Shown here piece after piece: positions 42,745 through 50,684 of a stretch of DNA of 64,000 nt. The notes under the pieces were generated by a model. The model saw only the letters and a program-made list of their open reading frames with translations. It was not told the DNA's origin and ran no database searches. Position numbers and translations under genes: made by a program. This stretch comes from Streptomyces sp. NBC_01298. GTDB taxonomy: Bacteria > Actinomycetota > Actinomycetes > Streptomycetales > Streptomycetaceae. Position 1 is the first letter of the stretch, and the number at the start of each line of letters is the position of its first letter. The stretch is from assembly GCF_035978755.1 (NCBI RefSeq), contig NZ_CP108414.1, positions 1,426,001 through 1,490,000 on the forward strand. Direction: 5' to 3'.

Positions 42745-45126
42745 TCAGCCCGTCGGATTCCAGCCGTCGGTACCGGCGAGGTAGGCGCGGGCGGTGTGGC
42801 TCGCCGCCTGGTCCCGGCCGAGCTGGGGCCGGTTGGCTCCGGTTCCGGCACCGGGGCCCGTGTTGGCGTACTCGGCGAACCGGGCCGACTTCCAGGAGAA
42901 GCCCCCCATGTCGGTCCACGGCCCCTGCGTCTTGACGGCCGCGGGCAGGCTCGTGTCGCGGATCACCAGCCGGCCGACCGCGCTGGCCCCGGGGTGCCAG
43001 GGCCGGCCGAGGTAGTAGGTCCGGGGCTGGGCGGGGCTGCTGATGGTGCTGTCGGTGATGAGGATCCCGTACCGCTTGGCCGAGTCGGTGTTCGGCGCGG
43101 CGAGGTAGCCGTTGTGGCCGCCGGCCGCGGCGCCCCGGTCGCGCAAGGTGATGTTGACGTGGTCGTAGACGGCGGTGGCGTTGCCGAAGACGAAGTCGAC
43201 GTCGCCCGCGACGAAGCAGTGGCGGAAGTACTGGCGGTACTGGCCGGTGGCCGAGGGAGCCCAGTTCAGCACGGTGTCCTGGTGCCCGATGAAGCGCGAG
43301 TTGACGTACTGCTGGCGGTCACCGGACGCGTTGAGCGCCACCGCCTGGGTGTCCTTGACACCCGGGTGCGCCGACCTCTCCCAGGTGTTCTGGACCGTGA
43401 CACCGGTGACGGTGATGTCGTTCGCCGAGAAGGTCGCGGTGGCACTGCCCGCGGTTCCGTAGGTACCGCCGCCGGGCTTCGGCGTGCCGGAGGCGTTGTC
43501 GTAGGTGATGACGACGTCCTCGGCGTTGCCGGTGGCGCCCTCGAGCGTCAGCCCGCGCTTGGAGGCGGGAACGTTCACCGTCTCCCGGTATGTACCGCGC
43601 GCCACGAGGACGGTGTCCCCCGCCGTGGCGGCGTCGACGGCGGACTGTACGGAACGGTGGGCGGCGGAGCCGTCGGCGGCGACCGTCAGCGTACGGCCGC
43701 CGGCGGGACGGGACGGGGCCGGAGCGGAGGGGGCCGGAGCGGACGGGGCGGGACCGGACGGGGCGGGCCCCTTGCCTCCGGTCTCGGTGAGAACACCCGC
43801 GCCCGCCTGCGCCGCGAGCTTCTTCGGCAGTCCGGCGGCGGGTTCCAGTCCGGCGGTGAGGGTGGGCTTCCAGTCGACGGTGGTCTTGATCTTCCTCCCG
43901 GGGTTGGCGGCGTTGTAGGCGGCGACCAGGTCCACGGGGGCGCCGCCGACGAGGTTGCCGCTGTCCGCGATCGCTCCGGTGCCGTCGCCGCTGAACAGGT
44001 GGGAGGCCTTCCGGTCGGAGGAGAGCTTCCAGTGGTTGTTCTGCGCGACGACCTGCGCGCCGGCGCGGGAGTTGACGCTGTAGCTGTGCGCGTAGCCCTC
44101 GGACGCCGTGGTGTCGTAGTAGTTGTCGTACAGGTGGATCCGGCCCACCCGGGCGAGCGGGGCGCGCTGGACCACGCCCTGGAAGACGTTGTGGTGGAGC
44201 GTCACCCGGAGTTTGGTGTCCTGGTCGCTGCTGCCGATCAGCATCGTCTTGTCGTGGTCGGCGAACCTGTTGTACCCGACGGTGACCAGGTCGGAGGCGT
44301 TGGTGATGTCGAGGGCGCCGTCGTGGACCTGGTAGTGGCGGCCGAAGCGGACCGGATCGGCGGAGTCCGGGTGCGGGAGGTCGGAGAAGCTGTTGTGGTC
44401 GACCCAGACATGGGTGGCGCCCCGCAGGCTGACGGCGTCGTAGGCGGAGTTCCAGTTGCCGGTGGAACCGTCGGTCGGATCCCATTGCGGGAAGCAGTCC
44501 CGGACGTCGGTCAGCGAGAGGTTGCGGATGATCACGTTGTCGGCGTTCTTCACCACCAGGCTGCCGCCGGTGATGCCCGCTCCGGTGCCGGGCACGCCGA
44601 TGACGGTGGTCCGCGCCGGCACCGTGAACACCATGCGGGCGGCCTGCCTGGCCTGGGCCGCCCTCCGGGCGTTCTCCTGGGCGCCGGACGGGAGTCTGGT
44701 ACGGCCCCAGACCGCGGGATCGTAGGCCTTGAGGTAGGAGTCGAGCGAATAGCCGGTGCCCGCGGCGTAGTCGGCGCAGTTCTGGCGTTTCCCGCTGTCG
44801 TCGGTGCTCGCGTCGATCAGGCCCTTGACGCGGACGATCCGCGGGGCGCCGGCCGGGTCCGCGGCCAGGGCCTTCGCCAGTTCGGCGCGGGTGGAGACGG
44901 TGAAGACGCGGGCCGCGGCCGCGGCCCGGCCGCCCGTGGTGCCCGAACCGCTCGCGGCCCAGCCGTCCCGGGCGGGCAGCACGCCGTGGGCGAGGTCGGC
45001 GGGTGCCGCGGCGCCGGCCCGCACGACGAGCGGTACGGCGCCGAGACCGGCGGCGACCAGGGTGGCCGCGCAGGCCAGGGCTAGCCTTCGGCGCCCGGTG
45101 GGGATGCGGTGGGGAGAAGCTGACAT
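42745..45126 (-). CDS. secreted pectate lyase (PL1) - pectin methylesterase (CE8) fusion
   Basis: 793 residues from ATG 45126. The signal peptide is RRRLALACAATLVAAGLGAV. Residues 70-425 are a right-handed beta-helix pectate lyase: ITGGSLVVKNADNVIIRNLS, then YDAVSLRGATHVWVDHNSF (calcium-site Asp) and the RAPLARVGRIHLYDNYYDT motif with the catalytic Arg. A 30-residue PAPS linker follows. Residues 455-790 are a pectinesterase with FIGHQDTVLNWA, HCFVAGDVDFVFGNATAVYD (catalytic Asp) and YYLGRPWHPG (Arg). The two activities act in sequence on plant pectin: removal of methyl esters, then cleavage. Such fusion saves secretion of two enzymes. Confidence 0.92.
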   Translation of the reverse strand: MSASPHRIPTGRRRLALACAATLVAAGLGAVPLVVRAGAAAPADLAHGVLPARDGWAASGSGTTGGRAAAAARVFTVSTRAELAKALAADPAGAPRIVRVKGLIDASTDDSGKRQNCADYAAGTGYSLDSYLKAYDPAVWGRTRLPSGAQENARRAAQARQAARMVFTVPARTTVIGVPGTGAGITGGSLVVKNADNVIIRNLSLTDVRDCFPQWDPTDGSTGNWNSAYDAVSLRGATHVWVDHNSFSDLPHPDSADPVRFGRHYQVHDGALDITNASDLVTVGYNRFADHDKTMLIGSSDQDTKLRVTLHHNVFQGVVQRAPLARVGRIHLYDNYYDTTASEGYAHSYSVNSRAGAQVVAQNNHWKLSSDRKASHLFSGDGTGAIADSGNLVGGAPVDLVAAYNAANPGRKIKTTVDWKPTLTAGLEPAAGLPKKLAAQAGAGVLTETGGKGPAPSGPAPSAPAPSAPAPSRPAGGRTLTVAADGSAAHRSVQSAVDAATAGDTVLVARGTYRETVNVPASKRGLTLEGATGNAEDVVITYDNASGTPKPGGGTYGTAGSATATFSANDITVTGVTVQNTWERSAHPGVKDTQAVALNASGDRQQYVNSRFIGHQDTVLNWAPSATGQYRQYFRHCFVAGDVDFVFGNATAVYDHVNITLRDRGAAAGGHNGYLAAPNTDSAKRYGILITDSTISSPAQPRTYYLGRPWHPGASAVGRLVIRDTSLPAAVKTQGPWTDMGGFSWKSARFAEYANTGPGAGTGANRPQLGRDQAASHTARAYLAGTDGWNPTG

Positions 45127-45231
45127 GGGGGTGGCTCCTTGGGGCGAGGTGCGCTGTTCACCCCTCAGTTGCCGCCGGAGCCCGCAAGGTTGCCGGGGGC
45201 CTGCCGATCGCTCCCGTCGGCCGCACGGGCT

Positions 45232-45537
45232 CTACCAGGAGGACTTCGTGACTCCGGGCAGGAACCCCGCGTGTGCCTGTTCACGCATCCGTACGCGGGA
45301 CAGTCCGAACTTCCGCAGGTGCCCGCGGGGCCGCCCGTCCACACCGTCCCGGTTGCGCACCCTGGTCGCGCTCGCGTCGCGCGGCTGCTTGCGCAGCTCG
45401 GCCACGGCCGCTCCCCGTTCGGCATCCGCCGGGGACGACCGCCGGATGATCTCCTTCAGCTCCGCCCGCCGGGTGGCGTAGCGCTTGACCATCGCCTTGC
45501 GCTTCTCGTTCTGCGCGATCTTGCCCTGCTTCGCCAT
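45232..45537 (-). CDS. rpsN: ribosomal protein uS14, zinc-free paralogue
   Basis: 101 residues from ATG 45537, whose A is shared with the L28 stop (TGATG). The sequence ([20 protein letters not shown], then [20 protein letters not shown]) is S14 of the long form without the CxxC zinc motif. Streptomyces encodes such copies under Zur control to replace the zinc-binding form when zinc is scarce. It is the second gene of a two-gene operon with rpmB, divergent from the L33 gene and the Zur-like box. Confidence 0.93.
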   Translation of the reverse strand: MAKQGKIAQNEKRKAMVKRYATRRAELKEIIRRSSPADAERGAAVAELRKQPRDASATRVRNRDGVDGRPRGHLRKFGLSRVRMREQAHAGFLPGVTKSSW

Positions 45538-45773
45538 CAGACCTTCACGCCCCGGGCGCGGATGCGCGCCACCGCGGCCTCGACACCGATCGCGTCGACG
45601 GTCTTGATCGCCTTGGCGCTCAGCTTGAGGCGGACGTGGCGCCCCTCGCCGGGAAGCCAGTACCGCTTGCTCTGGATGTTGGGGTCGAAGCGGCGGGAAG
45701 TGCGCCGGTGCGAGTGGGAGATGGCGTTGCCGAAGCCTGGCTGGGCGCCGGTCAGTTGGCAGTGGGCGGACAA
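45537..45773 (-). CDS. rpmB: ribosomal protein bL28, zinc-free paralogue
   Basis: 78 residues from TTG 45773, preceded by GGAGAGAGG on the minus strand. It starts [20 protein letters not shown], followed by [20 protein letters not shown], the typical L28 core. It lacks the paired CxxC motifs of the zinc form (a single Cys remains). The start codon is unusual but fits the expected family N-terminus. Transcription should start near the Zur-like box at 45809-45823, which it shares with L33. Confidence 0.9.
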   Translation of the reverse strand: MSAHCQLTGAQPGFGNAISHSHRRTSRRFDPNIQSKRYWLPGEGRHVRLKLSAKAIKTVDAIGVEAAVARIRARGVKV

Positions 45774-45808
45774 GGGGTGACCCGCCTCTCTCCGAAGAGG
45801 ATTCTTAT

Positions 45809-45835
45809 TGGAAACGATTTCCATTCCCGTATAGT
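45809..45835. promoter_or_regulatory. Zur-type box and leaderless promoter of rpmG
   Basis: TGGAAACGATTTCCA (45809-45823) is a perfect palindrome apart from the central base and fits the actinobacterial Zur pattern TGrAAAnnATTTyCA. It lies between divergent L28 and L33 genes. TATAGT (45830-45835) is a -10 box only six bases before the L33 ATG, implying a leaderless message. Confidence 0.75.
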
Positions 45836-45841
45836 AGCCCC

Positions 45842-46006
45842 ATGGCACGCAACGAAGTACGTCCGATCGTCAAGCTCCGCTCCACCGCGGGCACCGGCTA
45901 CACCTACGTCACCCGCAAGAACGGGCGGAACGATCCCGACCGGATGGTGCTGCGCAAGTTCGACCCGGTGCTCCGCCGGCACGTCGAGTTCCGCGAAGAA
46001 CGCTGA
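45842..46006 (+). CDS. rpmG: ribosomal protein bL33, zinc-free paralogue
   Basis: 54 residues from ATG 45842. [20 protein letters not shown], then [20 protein letters not shown], is L33. The CxxC pairs of the zinc form are absent (VTRKNGR in their place). The ATG is about six bases after a TATAGT -10 box, so translation is probably leaderless. It is the first gene of rpmG-rpmE2-cobW-rpsR-rpmF, a set known in Streptomyces as a zinc-starvation response. Confidence 0.93.
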   Translation: MARNEVRPIVKLRSTAGTGYTYVTRKNGRNDPDRMVLRKFDPVLRRHVEFREER

Positions 46007-46086
46007 ACCCCGTCCTCCACCCCCCGCCCCGTCACCCATCCCCGCCCCCCGCCCCCCGTCCCGCGTCCCTGCCTGAAGGACACGCC

Positions 46087-46335
46087 ATGAAGCCTGGAAT
46101 CCACCCCGCCTACGGACCCGTCGTCTTCCGCGACAGGGCCGCCGGCTTCGCCTTCCTCACCCGCTCGACCGCCACCAGCGAGAAGACGGTCGAGTGGCAG
46201 GACGGCCACACCTACCCCGTCATCGATGTCGAGATCTCCTCGCAGAGCCACCCCTTCTACACCGGCACCGCCCGCGTCCTGGACACCGCCGGCCGCGTCG
46301 AGCGCTTCGAGCGCCGCTACGGAGGCGGCAAGTGA
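46087..46335 (+). CDS. rpmE2: ribosomal protein bL31, type B (zinc-free)
   Basis: 82 residues from ATG 46087, with GAAGGA upstream. [20 protein letters not shown], then [20 protein letters not shown], is type B L31, which has no CxxC and replaces the zinc-binding L31 under zinc limitation. The stop overlaps the GTG of the CobW-family gene (GTGA). Confidence 0.93.
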   Translation: MKPGIHPAYGPVVFRDRAAGFAFLTRSTATSEKTVEWQDGHTYPVIDVEISSQSHPFYTGTARVLDTAGRVERFERRYGGGK

Positions 46336-47474
46336 CCCTGCCCGTCGTCATCGTCGGCGGGCTCCACGCCGACGCCCGCAAGGAAGTCGTCGACCGGCTG
46401 CTCCGCTCCGTCCCCGGCAGCGTCGCGCTCCACCACGACCTGGCCACGGCGCCCGCCGGTACCGTGCTGCGCGTCGTGCGCGACGCTTCGGGCGAACTGT
46501 CCCGGGGCGAGACGCCCCTCTTCAACGACTGCGCCTGCTGCGCGCTCCGCGAGGACCTGGTCCCCGAGCTCGAACGGCTGGCCGGCAGCGGAATGACGCG
46601 CCTGGCCGTCGTCGAGCTGTGGGACTCCGTCGAGCCCAGGGCGATGGCCGAGGTCGTCGCCCAGCACGGCGGCGGCGCACTCGACCTCACCAGCGTGATC
46701 ACCGCGGTGGACCCCGCGCTCGTCCTGCCCTATCTCGTCAACGGGGACGATCTGGCGGACGTGGGCCTCGCGGCAGCCGCCTCGGACCAGCGCACGGTCG
46801 GGGACACCTGGGCCCGGCAGTTGGAGTACGCCCCCGTACTGGCCCTCGTGGACAGCGCGGAGGCCGACGACGAGGACTTCGCCCTCTTGACCCAACTCCA
46901 TCCGACCGCGCGCCGGGTGCCGGCCGGATCCGGGGAACTGGCCCGGGCGGCCTTCGCCGGCTTCGACGTGGAGGCGGCCGCCGCCGCCCAGCACCCGGCC
47001 TGCGCCTTGCTGCCGCAGGAGGCGGAGGAGGCCGGAGTCACCACCTTCGTCTGGCACCACAGCCGCCCCTTCCACCCCGAGCGGCTCTACGAGGCCCTGG
47101 AGGACCTCTGTTGCGCCGCCGCTCGCAGTCGTGGCCGGTTCTGGCTCGCCGACCGCCCCGACACCTTGCTCGCCTGGGACGCCGCGGGCGGCGCCCTGTG
47201 CGTGGAGAGCGCCGGGCCCTGGCTGGCCTCCCTCCCGGACGCCGCCTGGGAGCTGGTTCCGCCGATGCGCAGGGCGGCCGCCTCGCTCGACTGGCATCCG
47301 GAACACGGTGACTGCTGCCAGCACCTCGTCTTCACCTCACCCGGCCTCGACCGCGACGGGCTGGCGCGACTCCTGGAGTCCTGCCTGCTCAACGACGCCG
47401 AGTACGCCTCGGGGCGCGAGGAGTGGCGCAAGCTGCCGGCCGCCTTCGACTCGCTCCTCGCCCCCGTCTCCTGA
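46332..47474 (+). CDS. CobW/COG0523-family protein with degenerate P-loop
   Basis: 380 residues from GTG 46332. The family metal-binding CxCC motif is present ([20 protein letters not shown] near residue 69), as are [13 protein letters not shown] and a C-terminal CobW domain ([20 protein letters not shown]). The Walker A position reads [20 protein letters not shown] and lacks GxxGxGKT, so GTP binding is doubtful. COG0523 proteins of Zur regulons are thought to deliver zinc to essential enzymes under starvation. It is embedded among zinc-free ribosomal protein genes, which supports that role by context. Confidence 0.87.
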   Translation: MTLPVVIVGGLHADARKEVVDRLLRSVPGSVALHHDLATAPAGTVLRVVRDASGELSRGETPLFNDCACCALREDLVPELERLAGSGMTRLAVVELWDSVEPRAMAEVVAQHGGGALDLTSVITAVDPALVLPYLVNGDDLADVGLAAAASDQRTVGDTWARQLEYAPVLALVDSAEADDEDFALLTQLHPTARRVPAGSGELARAAFAGFDVEAAAAAQHPACALLPQEAEEAGVTTFVWHHSRPFHPERLYEALEDLCCAAARSRGRFWLADRPDTLLAWDAAGGALCVESAGPWLASLPDAAWELVPPMRRAAASLDWHPEHGDCCQHLVFTSPGLDRDGLARLLESCLLNDAEYASGREEWRKLPAAFDSLLAPVS

Positions 47475-47520
47475 CCCGCCGGCCGGCACATCGATCGCCC
47501 ACACCACCCAAGGAGCCCCC

Positions 47521-47760
47521 ATGGCCCGCCGCCAAACCCCCCACAAGCCGCTGAAGTCCCGCCCCAACCCCCTGGACGCGGCGAAGATCACGTACATCGA
47601 CTACAAGGACACCGACCTGCTGCGGAAGTTCGTCTCCGACCGCGGCAAGATCCGCGGCCGCCGCGTCACCCGGGTCACGGCGCAGCAGCAGCGACGGCTC
47701 GCCGCCGCGATCAAGAACGCCCGCGAGATGGCTCTGCTCCCGTACGGCAGCGGCCGGTAG
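47521..47760 (+). CDS. rpsR: ribosomal protein bS18, zinc-free paralogue
   Basis: 79 residues from ATG 47521, with AAGGAG upstream. [20 protein letters not shown], then [20 protein letters not shown] and [19 protein letters not shown], is S18. It has no cysteine, unlike the zinc-associated copy. Position and content place it in the Zur-type operon started at rpmG. Confidence 0.93.
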   Translation: MARRQTPHKPLKSRPNPLDAAKITYIDYKDTDLLRKFVSDRGKIRGRRVTRVTAQQQRRLAAAIKNAREMALLPYGSGR

Positions 47761-47789
47761 TCCCTCGCGTGCGGTGCGCGGCGGCGACC

Positions 47790-47835
47790 GCCCGCACGGT
47801 CCAAGTGGCACCGCCCGCACGGTCCAAGTGGCACC
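47790..47835. repeat. perfect 23-bp tandem duplication before rpmF
   Basis: Positions 47790-47812 and 47813-47835 are identical (GCCCGCACGGTCCAAGTGGC plus ACC). The repeat lies in the 101-base gap between rpsR and rpmF. A single extra copy could be polymorphic between strains. Confidence 0.8.
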
Positions 47836-47861
47836 ACCCCACCCCAACCCAGGAGATACCC

Positions 47862-48032
47862 ATGGCCGTTCCCAAGCGGAAGACGTCCCGCAGCAATACC
47901 CGCCACCGCCGCGCGCGGTGGAAGGCGACCACCCCGCAACTGGTCCCGATCACGGTCGACGGCGCGGTGCACCAGGTGCCGCAGCGCCTGGTGAAGGCGT
48001 ACGAGCGCGGCCTGCTCCGCCCCGAGGGCTAA
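47862..48032 (+). CDS. rpmF: ribosomal protein bL32, zinc-free paralogue
   Basis: 56 residues from ATG 47862, with AGGAG 9 bases upstream. [20 protein letters not shown] is the L32 N-terminus; the CxxC pairs of the zinc form are missing. It is the last gene of the zinc-starvation operon and its stop overlaps the stop of the convergent acetyltransferase gene by three bases. Confidence 0.92.
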   Translation: MAVPKRKTSRSNTRHRRARWKATTPQLVPITVDGAVHQVPQRLVKAYERGLLRPEG

Positions 48033-48604
48033 GGGGCGGGCGTACGGAAGTCCAGCATGCAGAACACCTTGTCGTAGCGGCGTTCGCCGACGGCGACGAA
48101 GCGGGGCAGCCGCCCGTACTCGGTGAAGCCCAGAGAGGCGTAGAGCCCCAGGGCCCGGGTGTTGTCGCCCCGCGCGTCCAGCGTCAGGACCTCGATCCCG
48201 GCCCGGCGGGCGTCCTCGACGAGGGCGGCGGTCAGGGCCCGGCCGAGCCCGAGTCCGTGGGCCCCGGCGGCGACGGCGAGCTTCTCCAGGTCGGCGTGGG
48301 GCCGGTGGGTCGGGCGGGCGTAGCGCTGCCAGTACCCGAGCCCGACGAGCCGGTCCGCGAGGTAGGCGCCGCGCAAGGCCGCGTCCCCGGCCCGTACCGC
48401 GTCGACGACGCCGTTGAGCAGCCGCGCCACCTCGTCCGGCCCGGGCGGTTCGACCCAGCCCAGCGCGGCGCCCGCGGTCACCAGATCGGCCAGGATCCGG
48501 TGCGCCTCCCCGGCGAACCGGGCCGCCCGCCGCGGGTCGGACATCAGCTCCAGGGCGTCGACGATCACCGCTCCGGCGGCAGCGCCGCCCGTTCCTTGAT
48601 CCAT
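48029..48604 (-). CDS. GNAT family N-acetyltransferase
   Basis: 191 residues from ATG 48604. The acetyl-CoA binding segment is [20 protein letters not shown] (Q/RxxGxG/A variant). It is followed by [20 protein letters not shown] and [20 protein letters not shown], the end of the GNAT fold. The N-terminal 60 residues are helical. The substrate is unknown. It converges with rpmF. Just upstream of the start is a 137-base gap with two copies of a 21-bp repeat and no gene. Confidence 0.88.
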   Translation of the reverse strand: MDQGTGGAAAGAVIVDALELMSDPRRAARFAGEAHRILADLVTAGAALGWVEPPGPDEVARLLNGVVDAVRAGDAALRGAYLADRLVGLGYWQRYARPTHRPHADLEKLAVAAGAHGLGLGRALTAALVEDARRAGIEVLTLDARGDNTRALGLYASLGFTEYGRLPRFVAVGERRYDKVFCMLDFRTPAP

Positions 48605-48675
48605 GACCGCAGCCTAGAGGGCCGCCGGGGCCGCCGATCCGTGATCCACAGCCCGCGCGACGGCGGCCCAGCCGT

Positions 48676-48722
48676 CCGCAGCTACGCCCGTCCGTAGCGA
48701 CCCGCAGCTACGCCCGTCCGTA
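48676..48722. repeat. 21-bp direct repeat, two copies
   Basis: CCGCAGCTACGCCCGTCCGT plus A occurs at 48676-48696 and 48702-48722, followed by a partial third copy (CCCGTCCGTACGG). It lies between the acetyltransferase start and the TetR stop. Two copies without spacers of equal size do not make a CRISPR array. Confidence 0.7.
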
Positions 48723-48741
48723 CGGCCACCCGTCCGTACGG

Positions 48742-49314
48742 CTAAGCGCCCAGCTCCCCGTCGATCGCGTCGGCCATGAGCCGGCGCGCGTGGTCCAGGG
48801 GCAGTGAGCCGCTCAGCCACCGGACGCTGAGGCCTTCCAGCAGGGCCGTCAGGCGCTCGGCGGCGGCCGCGTGCTGGGGGGCCGTCCCGGCGGGGCGGGC
48901 CTGGGCGAGGAGGTACGAGATCTCGTGGACCCAGCTGTGCGTGGCCTTGGCCACGTCCTCGCGCAGGTCGGGATCGAAGACGGCGCTGGCCCTCAACTCA
49001 CCCCAGGCGGTGCTGTTCTCCCGCACCTCCGGGGTTTCCTGGAGTTCGAGGAGCAGGGTCCGCTTCAGTTCATCGCGGGGGCTCTCCGGATCGTCCGAGC
49101 CGTCCTCGCGTTCGGCCGTGTAGCGATCGGCGCGGTCGCTGATGAACTCCAGCGTCCGGCGCAGGATCCCGGCACGGTCGGTGAAGTGGTAGTAGATCAG
49201 CGAGGTGGACACGCCCGCTTCGGCGGCGAGCTCCCCCACCCGGAGCCCGCGCACGCCGCGGCGCGCGATCACTCGCGTGGCGGCTCTGAGTATTTCCGTT
49301 CGACGGTCTGGCAC
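48742..49314 (-). CDS. TetR family regulator of the agmatine deiminase/ABC locus
   Basis: 190 residues from GTG 49314. The HTH is VGELAAEAGVSTSLIYYHFT. It is a clear paralogue of the regulator at 37984-38565, with most residues identical in the DNA-binding region and the shared NSTAWGELRASAVFDPDLRE segment. It is divergent from the deiminase gene at 49558, and two operator copies sit between them. Matching recognition helices (SLIYYHF and ALIYYHF) are consistent with cross-recognition of one operator type. Confidence 0.88.
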   Translation of the reverse strand: MPDRRTEILRAATRVIARRGVRGLRVGELAAEAGVSTSLIYYHFTDRAGILRRTLEFISDRADRYTAEREDGSDDPESPRDELKRTLLLELQETPEVRENSTAWGELRASAVFDPDLREDVAKATHSWVHEISYLLAQARPAGTAPQHAAAAERLTALLEGLSVRWLSGSLPLDHARRLMADAIDGELGA

Positions 49315-49479
49315 GAAGGGTCACTCTACCCGTCGACTCCGTCACCTGGGGCTTTTCCTGACCGTAACATCAGGACCCCGTTTCCGGCGGTTGGGCCGTG
49401 ATCATGCCGATTCAGGGCCGCTTACACGCCCCTTCCGATACGCGGTGTGACCGATTCCGCATCAGCTTGGCCAGAACCA

Positions 49480-49546
49480 TTGACTGAATTTTCAGTTCGG
49501 TGGAGGATGCGGGCACCCCTTACGAATACTGACTGAATTTTCAAAC
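49480..49546. promoter_or_regulatory. two TetR operators before the agmatine deiminase operon
   Basis: GACTGAATTTTCAGTT (49482-49497) and GACTGAATTTTCAAAC (49531-49546) share the core of 38636-38651 and are 49 bases apart, nearly five helical turns. TTGACT at 49480 could be a -35 with GAGGAT at 49503 as -10. The second site ends just before the ribosome site AGGAG. Confidence 0.7.
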
Positions 49547-49557
49547 AGGAGTGGATC

Positions 49558-50571
49558 ATGACGACTTTCCGCATGCCGGCCGAGTGGACGGACCACGAGG
49601 GCTGCCTGATGGCCTGGCCGACCCGGCAGGAGCTGTGGGGTGACGTCTTCGCGGAGGTCAAGGCCGAGTACGCCCAGGTCGCCGCCGCGATCGCCGCCTT
49701 CGAGCCCGTCACCATGGTCGCGCTGCCCGGCAGCGGTGACGAGGCCCGCGCGCTGTGCGGCGAGGGCGTCGAGGTCATCGAGCTCCCGCTGGACGACTCC
49801 TGGTTCCGGGATTCCGGTCCGATCTTCGTGCTCGGGCAGGACGGCAGCCGCGCGGGCGTGGACTTCCGCTTCAACGCCTGGGGCGGCAAGCACTTCCCCT
49901 ACGACACCGACGACAAGATCGCCTCGGCCCTGCTCGCGCACCTGAACGTGGACCGCGTCGACTCCCGGATGATCCTCGAAGGCGGAGCGATCACGGTCGA
50001 CGGCGAGGGCACGCTGATCACCACCGAGCAGTGCCTGCTGCACCCGAACCGCAACCCGGACATGACCAAGGCGGAGATCGAGGCCGAACTGATCGCCCGC
50101 CTCGGTGTCACCAAGGTCATCTGGCTGCCGTACGGCGGTCTGCTGGACACGGAGACCGACGGCCACGTAGACGGCGTCTGCGCCTTCGTCGCCCCCGCCA
50201 CCGTCGTCGTCCAGCTCCCGAGCGACCCCGCGCACCCCGACTACGAGCGCATGCGCGTCAACCGAGCCGTCCTGGAGGGGTCCACCGACGCCGTGGGCCG
50301 CCCCTTCACGATCATCGACCTGCCGCAGAGCAACCTCGTCGAGGTCGACGGCAAGGAGACCGAGGTCGGCTACCTGAACTTCTACATCGCCAACGGCGGG
50401 GTCGTCGTCCCGGTCGCCGGCACCGACGAGGACGAGGGCGCGCTCGCCGTCATCGCGGCCGCGCTGCCCGGCCGCAAGGTCGTCGGAGTCCGCTCGCGCG
50501 TGATCGCGTACGGCGGCGGCGGCGTGCACTGCATCACCCAGCAGATCCCCGCGGCCGCCCGCACCGTCTGA
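49558..50571 (+). CDS. aguA: agmatine deiminase (cytosolic)
   Basis: 337 residues from ATG 49558, with CAGGAG upstream. It has no signal peptide. The PF04371 landmarks are complete: HEGCLMAWPTRQELWG, DDSWFRDSGPIFV (Asp), FRFNAWGGKHFPYD, MILEGGAITVDGEGTLITTE (Glu), TDGHVDGVCAFV (His) and GGGGVHCITQQIPA (Cys). It should convert agmatine to N-carbamoylputrescine and ammonia. It heads an operon with an Opp/Dpp-type transporter. No N-carbamoylputrescine amidase (aguB) is next to it. Confidence 0.9.
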   Translation: MTTFRMPAEWTDHEGCLMAWPTRQELWGDVFAEVKAEYAQVAAAIAAFEPVTMVALPGSGDEARALCGEGVEVIELPLDDSWFRDSGPIFVLGQDGSRAGVDFRFNAWGGKHFPYDTDDKIASALLAHLNVDRVDSRMILEGGAITVDGEGTLITTEQCLLHPNRNPDMTKAEIEAELIARLGVTKVIWLPYGGLLDTETDGHVDGVCAFVAPATVVVQLPSDPAHPDYERMRVNRAVLEGSTDAVGRPFTIIDLPQSNLVEVDGKETEVGYLNFYIANGGVVVPVAGTDEDEGALAVIAAALPGRKVVGVRSRVIAYGGGGVHCITQQIPAAARTV

Positions 50572-50684
50572 CCGGTCCGCCCCCTTCGCCGTGCCCGGGC
50601 CGGCGGCCCGCCCCGAGCCTCCCCTCCTCGATCCGCTCGCCGCCCGCCCGTACCTCCCCGCCCCGCATGGAAGAGAGAGCACCG

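Noticed and set aside
42606..42935. A 109-codon + strand frame after ureC
   Set aside because: It overlaps the C-terminus of the pectinesterase fusion on the other strand and has no domain or ribosome site.
48676..48722. Two 21-bp repeats as a CRISPR array
   Set aside because: There are only two copies with a 5-base gap, no spacers of constant length and no cas genes.
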